Assembly: GCA_022496205.1 (NCBI GenBank)
Contig: WTXD01000014.1
Coordinates: forward strand, 186,001 to 250,000
Direction: 5' to 3'
DNA length: 64,000 nt
Source of the DNA: Gloeopeniophorella convolvens
Lineage: Eukaryota > Basidiomycota > Agaricomycetes > Russulales
Below the pieces are notes generated by a model. The model was not told where the DNA came from. It made no database searches and saw only the letters and a program-made list of their open reading frames with translations. Positions 57,172 to 64,000 of the stretch are shown in pieces. A program made the translations under genes and the position numbers. How positions within the stretch are numbered: position 1 is the stretch's first letter; the number at the start of each line of letters is the position of its first letter.

Positions 57172-60100
57172 ATGTCATTTCTCAAACGAAGCCGCCATCC
57201 TCACCCCGACCAGCTGGAAGCCGATGATTACGACGCCAATGTGGACCCCGACCTTCGTCTACGCACTGTGCGCACAGCTGCGTCGACCATAGCAGAGTCT
57301 ATTGCCTCTGAACAGCGTGCAGAGCGCAGGCGATCGGTCAGGCGCAAACGATCCAAGTTCTTTCGCTCCAAGTCAGCAGATAAGAAGCGACAGGACCGCG
57401 TACAACCATCCACTTCTTCTGCACCAGATGTGTCTCCGCCGGTGCAAATCATCGGTAACAGGAGGAACATCTACGTCAACACGCCGTTGAGCGCGATAGA
57501 GGTGGATCAGAATGGAGAGCCTATTGTGCGTTACGCGAGGAATAAAGTCAAGACGACGAGTGAGTGTCGCCTTGCTTCTGGTTTGCCTCATCTTATGCGT
57601 TACAGAATACACAATCATCACGTTCGTTCCCAAGAATTTGTACGAACAATTCAGGCGGTGAGTCGTGTAAACCGTAACCCTCGATTTCAGCTAAGCGACC
57701 CCAGTGTCGCGAACTTGTATTTTTTGGTGCTCCTCGTTCTGCAAGGTATGCAATTCGCGTTCTCAGACCAGAGTTAATGAGCTTTAACTTACTTGTTATC
57801 AGTCTTCTCCATCTTCGGCGCCGTTGCCCCACAGACAGCGGCGTTGCCTCTTATCTTCATCCTTACTGTGACGGCTATAAAGGATGCGGTGGAGGACTAT
57901 CGTCGGGCAACGTTGGATGAGGAAGTGAACACGTCGGCCGCGACCAAGCTTGGCGGTTGGCGCAATCTTAACCAGCCTGCCGATCCCCGCAATTGGTTCG
58001 AGAAGATACTTGGACTCAATCAGCCAGGCCGTGTTACGAAGGGGGTTCGCAAACTACGGGCGAAGGAGGCGAGCGAGGGCGCGCGGATCCTTCTCAGTCG
58101 TACTGGCGAGCGCATCAGCTCAAGCACAGCTGACCCTAGCAGCTTGAGTCTGGACTACATCGGCGGGAAGCGCCTCGAAGATATCCAAAGCGTGGACTCA
58201 CACTCGTACCCACCGTTTTCCGGCGCCGACCCATCTCAGGCGTCCTTCTCAGCCTCCGCGCAACGCTTGGTTGGAGATGGATCGTCTACCACGCTTGCGC
58301 CTGCGCCTTTGCCGTCTTACGGGGTCGTCAATTGGTCGAAGCGCATCACCGGTTCTGCCCGCTGGGAGCGCACTCTATGGAAGAAGCTCGAAGTTGGCGA
58401 CATTGTCCTTCTCCGGGATAATGAACAGGTCCCTGCTGACATCATCGTCCTCTCCACTTCCGATAGTGATGGATTATGTTACCTCGAGACCAAAAACCTC
58501 GATGGGGAGACAAATCTCAAGCCGCGCAAAGCTATCAACGCCACATCACACATCCTGTCTGAGGAAGACGTCGAGCGCTCCGCCTTCATCCTAGATTCGG
58601 AACCTCCCCATCCCAATCTATACCTCTATAATGGAGTGTTACGCTTCAAGGACATCGGTTCCGGACAGCAAAAGGCTGAGGCAGTCACAATCAACGAGAT
58701 GCTCCTACGGGGTTGCTCAATCCGGAATACCGCTTGGATAATCGGTCTTGTTGCCTTTACCGGACAGGATACGAAGATTATGCTCAACGGAGGCGATACG
58801 CCGTCGAAGCGCTCGAAGATTGAGAGGGAGACCAACTTCAACGTCATAGTCAATTTCATCGTTCTGCTCCTAATGTGTGCCATCACCGCGATCGCGAACG
58901 GCATCTTCGAAGCTCGCACCGGGACAAGTGCAGCAGTCTTTGAGCAGGGTGCCGAGCCAAGTTCCTCGAACGTAGTGAACGCTCTGGTCACGTTCGCGTG
59001 CGTATCTCTTCCCTCGCCCCGCAGAACTCTAGACTCACTCGAAGTTCAGATCCTGCCTCATCGCTTTCCAGAATATCGTTCCTATATCTCTGTACATCTC
59101 CATCGAAATAGTCAAGACCATTCAGGCGTTCTTCATTTCCCAGGACATCGACATGTACTACAAGCCGCTGGATTCTGCTTGCCTTCCCAAGACTTGGAAC
59201 ATATCCGATGACCTTGGCCAGATCGAATACGTTTTCTCCGACAAAACCGGCACTCTGACACAAAATGTCATGGAGTTCCAGAAATGCTCAATCCATGGGG
59301 TTCCTTATGGTGAGGCCGTTACGGAGGCGCAACGTGGCGCAGCACGCCGCGAAGGCCGGACGGACTTGCTGGATCCAGAGGAGCACAACGATCGCATGGA
59401 CAAGCTCCGACAGGATATGCTGCAGTTGATGTCCCAAACGTTCAAGAATCGCTACGCGCAGCCGGACAAGCTCACGCTAGTGTCGACGAAGCTTGTAGAT
59501 GATCTTGCAGATCGATCCGGGCAACAACGCGCACACATCGTTGCATTCTTCCGCGCACTTGCCGTCTGTCATACCGTCCTCGCCGACAAGCCAGAGCCGC
59601 AGAGGCAACCCCACTTTCTCGACTACAAGGCAGAGTCTCCTGACGAGTCCGCCCTGGTTGCTGCTGCGCGCGATGTTGGTTTCCCCTTTGTAGGCAAGAG
59701 TCGCGAGAAGATCGACATCGAGGTGATGGGCCAGCCCGAAAGCTACATCCCTCTCAAAGTCCTCGAGTTTAACAGCACGCGCAAACGTATGAGCGTCATT
59801 GTTCGCAACCCGCAGGGGCAAATTGTGCTCTATTGCAAGGGCGCAGACAGCGTTATCTACGAGCGACTTGCGGAAGATCACGACCCGGTGGTGAAGGAGA
59901 AGACAACGAAGGACATGGAGTCGTTCGCCAACAATGGCTTGCGGACGCTCTGTATCGCGTACAGGTTGATGAGTGATGAGGAATACTTGGAGTGGTCCCG
60001 GGCGTATGACGCCGCGAGCTCATCAATCACGGATCGTGATGAGGAACTGGACAAGGCGAACGCCCTGGTGGAGCATTCTTTGCACATCCTCGGCGCGACC

Positions 60101-62473
60101 GCGCTGGAGGATAAACTGCAGGAAGGCGTGCCAGAGGCGATCGAGAAGCTTCACGCCGCGGGGATCAAGTTGTGGATCCTGACTGGAGACAAGGTCCAAA
60201 CCGCCATCGAGATTGGTACGTCTTGCTTGTCGACTTCGAATTTGGTGACTTTTCTGACCACCACCCAGCTTTCAGTTGCAATTTGTTGAAGAGCGACATG
60301 GAAGTTATGATTCTATCCGCAGACACCGTTGACGGAGCCCGAGTGCAGATAGAAGCCGGTTTGAACAAGATCGCCTCCGTTCTTGGACCGCCGTCATGGG
60401 ATCCGAAGAAGCGCGGCTTCTTGCCCAATGCCAAGGCTTCTTTCGCTGTCGTCATCGACGGGGACACACTACGCCACGCGCTGGACCCCGCCTTGAAGCA
60501 GCTGTTCTTGAACCTTGGCACGCAGTGCGAAACAGTCGTCTGCTGCCGAGTCTCGCCCGCGCAGAAGGCTCTGACGGTCAAGCTGGTCAAGGAGGGTAGG
60601 AACGCAATGACTCTGTCCATCGGTGACGGTGCGAACGACGTTGCAATGATTCAAGAGGCGAACATCGGTGTCGGGTTATTCGGACTGGAGGGTTCGCAAG
60701 CAGCGATGTCGGCGGACTACGCCTTTGGACAGTTCCGCTTCCTAACGAAGCTGCTTATCGTCCATGGCCGCTGGTCGTATCGTCGTATTGCGGACATGCA
60801 CAGCAACTTCTTCTACAAGGCAAGTACCAGCCACCCTTACGGCGTTTCCTCACTGACTTGGTTGCTCTCCAAAGAACGTGATCTGGACGTTCGCCATGTT
60901 TTGGTTCGTGATATACAACAGGCGAGTGTAATCCATCTTTGTCCCTACAGAAACTGACCTCTTGCTCCAGCTTTGACGCCACCTATCTGTACCAGTACAC
61001 GTTCATCCTGTTGTACAACCTCATCTTCACGTCGCTTCCGGTTATCGCCCTAGGAGGTGTGTCTTCCTTGGACGTTCTCCTATGCCGAAGCTGACGTCGT
61101 TCCCCCAAGCCTTCGACCAAGACATAAACGCGAAAGCCGCGATGGCGTTCCCCCAATTGTATATCCGAGGAATACGGGGATTGGAATATACTCGGACCAA
61201 GTTCTGGATGTACATGCTCGACGGCCTGTACCAGTCGGTGGTTGTCTTCTACATCCCTTATTTCGTGTGGACAATCGGTCCACCGATCTCTTGGAACGGA
61301 AAGACGATCGAGTCCCTAGCGGATTTCGGAACAACGGCATCCGTTGCGGCAATTGTCGCAGCGAACACTTACGTCGGAATCAACACACACTAGTAGGTCC
61401 TCTTCTCTTGCTTTGCACATTCGTCGCGCTAATGCCTACTGGTAGTTGGACCATCATCACATGGGTTATCGTCCTTGGCTCCTCCTTAGTGATGCTTCTG
61501 TGGATCGTTATCTACTCGTTCTTCGAGAGCTTTGACTTTGTCAACGAGGTGGAGCTCCTCTACGGTGGTGTCACGTTCTGGGCCACGGTGGTTTTGGCTG
61601 TTGCTATCGCCTTGCGTAAGCTGATGTCACTTGCCGACTATTTGTGATCGTTAACGTGATTATCTAGTCCCGCGTATCCTTGTCAAGTTCGTCTCGACTG
61701 CATGGATGTCGGAAGACTCTGATATCGTTCGCTACATGTGGGTCAAAGGCGACCTTAAGGACCGTCTCGGTATCAAGCACCGTCGCGACCAAACGGGCGG
61801 TAGTGGGCCGTCCACAGATTTCGAAGCAAGACCGATGTTCCGAGACCCCCACGCACGGTCTGTCTCCGAGATGTCGAACACTGATGGATACGAGCCTGCC
61901 CTAACCCACAGTCCTGGGAGAGGCATCGTCCCCACTCGGTCTGAGAAACTCTTCGCCACACCTCCACAAACTGCCCCCTCGAGTCCGTCCCATCACGCTG
62001 TAACCATCGATCACAACGTACCTCACGACGAAGGCGCAATGCGCGTCCCCGCTGCTCTGACCCCAGGGTCGCACGCAGCGATGTCACCCTCTCCTCAACC
62101 CTCCTACTATTCTGCCTCCGATATACCTGTCCCATCGCCACTACCATCACCAGGATTTCAGCACCCCTCACAAACGTTTTCGCGGAAAGGATCCATCTCC
62201 TACTCGCGCCCTATCCGTGACCAATACCCTCAGTCCGACAACCTCCAGGTACCTCAGAACGCATACGAGATGCGCGTGCGAAGTTCACAGCCAGACGACC
62301 ACGCGCATTCAACCGAGCGAAGAGATCTATCGGAGATTAGTGAGGCGTCCTATACGACTGCTCAAGATGACAACATCACAGAACAAGGCGGCCTCTACGC
62401 CCCGCCGAGTCCTGGCAACGATTGGCGTGCAAGCACACAATCGTCACTCTATGGTGGCCCACGAGCTTTATAG
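57172..62473 (+). CDS. P4-ATPase phospholipid flippase, DNF1/DNF2 type
   Basis: Eleven exons (57172-57559, 57606-57657, 57705-57745, 57803-58997, 59050-60215, 60269-60819, 60875-60921, 60971-61056, 61110-61392, 61446-61615, 61668-62473) give 1594 codons plus stop. P4 hallmarks: LDGETNLK in the actuator domain (about residue 394), PISL in place of the ion-pump PEGL (570-573), phosphorylation site SDKTGTLTQN (Asp623), ILTGDKVQTAIEI, and GDGANDVAMIQEA (about 1067). KTIQAFF, the long regulatory N-terminus with KRSKFFRSKSADKK, and a roughly 260-residue Ser/Pro-rich tail point to the plasma-membrane/endosomal DNF class rather than DRS2 or NEO1. It flips phospholipids to the cytosolic leaflet. Introns 6 (GCAAGT) and 7 (GCGAGT) are GC-AG; the conserved FFYKNVIWTFAMFW requires them. 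Confidence 0.96.
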
Positions 62474-62865
62474 TCAAACCTTCTCGCTGTCGCATATTTA
62501 ATTGACCCGGCTTGCACCTGTCGACTGCTTCCGTATCACATAGATGGACTTCGTGCACTCTGCATATATATGTTTATGCTAACCGCTGCTTTGCTTCTCC
62601 CTTCCTTGTCGATCTTCTGTTTATACTGCGTTCATACCCATTTGGCTAAACAGGAGGCAGGAATATCATGTAGTTTTGAGCGACACTAAGCTTGTCTGTA
62701 TCGCACAGAGGGCGAAGAATAGGTAAACGGCACGGGAGTCGGACCGTTGTCCGGGCCGTCAAACCGCGAGATTGAGTCATTGTGCGAACGAGGCCGCCGA
62801 CCACCGCAGACTCGGAGGACTGACTCGAGTCCTACTGCCAGTGAGACCGTCGAGTCAACGCTGGT
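62474..62865. other. Intergenic
   Basis: 3' region of the flippase gene and promoter of the next gene. No ORF of interest. Confidence 0.5.
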
Positions 62866-63833
62866 ATGGCCGTCTTTAGGAACCCTCGTCTAGCCCTGCT
62901 CGTCTGCGACATACCGATCCCTGCCGTTGTTGCAGACTATGGTGAATATCCGCGCATATTTCGAGAGCTGTTTCGTGCCTCTCTACCTCAAGACCTCGCC
63001 GACTTTGTCTTGGATCCCTACGATGTCCGATACACGATGACATATCCTTCGGAAGTTGCCCTTGACACCTACGACGGCGTCGTCATCACTGGCTCTGGCA
63101 GGTGGTTTCGCAACTGCGAGACTGGGTGACAGATTGACATACCCTCATATAGCGGCATCCGCGTATGAGAATGTGGAGTGGGTGAATAAGCTCGTCTCTT
63201 GGGTGGCTGCCCTTGCTACGAACAAGCCGCAGATAAAGATCATCGGCAAGTCAGATTCATTCTGCACACACTTGGCTTTTCCGATGACAGTGTGCGCAGG
63301 TATTTGCTTCGGTCACCAGATCGTCGCGCGTGCACTTGGTGGTGAATGCGTGCCAAATGGGGGCCGATGGGAGGTGGCGATCACCGAAGTTGCGCTTACT
63401 CCCCTCGGCCAACGCATATTTGGCGCGGAAAGTTTCGTACGTTGCATTGCTGTCACAACGGCATGATCTGATTGCATGCGTGGCCACCTTGCAGAACATC
63501 CAGCAGATGCACCGTGACCATGTGCCCGCTGTCCCGCCAACGTTCCATCTACTCGGCTCGACGGCCATCTCGGAGAACCAGGGGATGGTGCGGTTCTCAG
63601 ACCCCACCGCGCCTCCCCCCGCGTCGAACGCCGCACTCCCGTCGATACACATTCTGACGTTGCAAGGACACCCTGAATTCAGTGCAGGGATTGTGAAACA
63701 GGTTGTCAAAGCACGAGGTGAGAGTGGCGCGATGGACAAGGCCACCGCGGAGAATGCACGGATTCGTGCGGATTGGCGCAACGACGGAGTAGACGTCATG
63801 GGGCGCGCGATATGGCAGGCCCTGCGTGCATGA
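62866..63833 (+). CDS. Class I glutamine amidotransferase-like protein (GMP-synthase-like fold)
   Basis: Four exons (62866-63097, 63153-63245, 63300-63436, 63495-63833) give 266 codons plus stop. Fold marks: VVITGSAASAYENVEWVNKLVSW, the nucleophile elbow GICFGHQIVARALGG with its Cys, NIQQMHRDHV, and GHPEFSAGIV containing the partner His and Glu. No synthetase domain is attached, so it is a stand-alone GATase1 protein like those often annotated as defence- or GMP-synthase-related; substrate unknown. Introns 1 (GCAGGT) and 2 (GCAAGT) are both GC-AG: GT alternatives break the conserved TGSAAS and GICFGHQ frames. Only 392 nt separate it from the flippase gene. Confidence 0.92.
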
Positions 63834-64000
63834 ACCCGCAGGCTTAAGCTCGGGTGCCGTTTATGTTGCTCGGAAAGTAAAGGGTAGAGCTTCGGGAGCG
63901 GGAAGGGAGGCATGATACGTTATAGGCCACGACCAAGCGGGACGGGGTTTGTCGGCGGTTGTCTGAGAGCCCTGCTGGGAGTGCGGGGTTGGCTGCAGTC

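Noticed and set aside
60818..60957. Flippase intron 6 with a GT donor inside GGCAAGTACC
   Set aside because: It would give a frame ending within about 50 codons and lose the conserved FFYKNVIWTFAMFW strand; the GC donor one step earlier keeps it.

Overview
The window looks like ordinary nuclear chromosome from a basidiomycete fungus, most likely a mushroom-forming Agaricomycete. The evidence is dense genes on both strands, many short introns (mostly about 41-110 nt; roughly 105 reconstructed here), CT-rich stretches before start codons, no operons, and protein families typical of fungi: KRE6/SKN1 glucan-synthesis protein, RAX1, PEX19, a DNF-type flippase and DHA1-type MFS exporters. No rRNA, tRNA, CRISPR, phage or plasmid feature was found. 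Coding models were rebuilt by hand from splice signals, reading-frame continuity and family motifs. Most close exactly in frame from ATG to stop; exceptions are stated.

Layout. 0-5 kb: the 3' part of a GH16 KRE6/SKN1 gene, then a large proline-rich membrane protein. 5-14 kb: two MFS exporters flanking the nuclear-pore protein NDC1. 14-17 kb: a low-complexity protein with short conserved motifs, and an Fe(II)/2-oxoglutarate-type GA4 desaturase-like enzyme. 17-26 kb: a compact housekeeping block with RAX1, complex I NDUFA2, ribose-5-phosphate isomerase, TFB5, a kinase-fold protein without clear catalytic motifs, MED8 and PEX19. 26-32 kb: gene-poor, with one cyclophilin. 32-36 kb: the XPF/RAD1 repair nuclease. 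36-39 kb: a paralogue of the 14.6 kb protein and a secreted double-psi beta-barrel protein. 39-53 kb: an accessory region with three epoxide-hydrolase-like paralogues (one broken), a broken CRAL-TRIO gene, an inverted pair of gene fragments, and long stretches without recognisable genes. 53-64 kb: a TMEM184 membrane protein, a full-length P4-ATPase and a class I glutamine-amidotransferase-like protein.

How the genes relate. The housekeeping genes are independent of one another; several are divergent neighbours sharing short promoters (RAX1/NDUFA2, RPI/TFB5, MED8/PEX19). I see no biosynthetic cluster or defence system: no polyketide, peptide or terpene core enzyme accompanies the oxidoreductase, exporters and hydrolases. 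The most unusual content is in the 39-53 kb accessory region (small-indel gene decay and paralogue expansion), the intragenomic pair of LGE-motif proteins, and a concentration of GC-AG introns near 60.8-63.3 kb.
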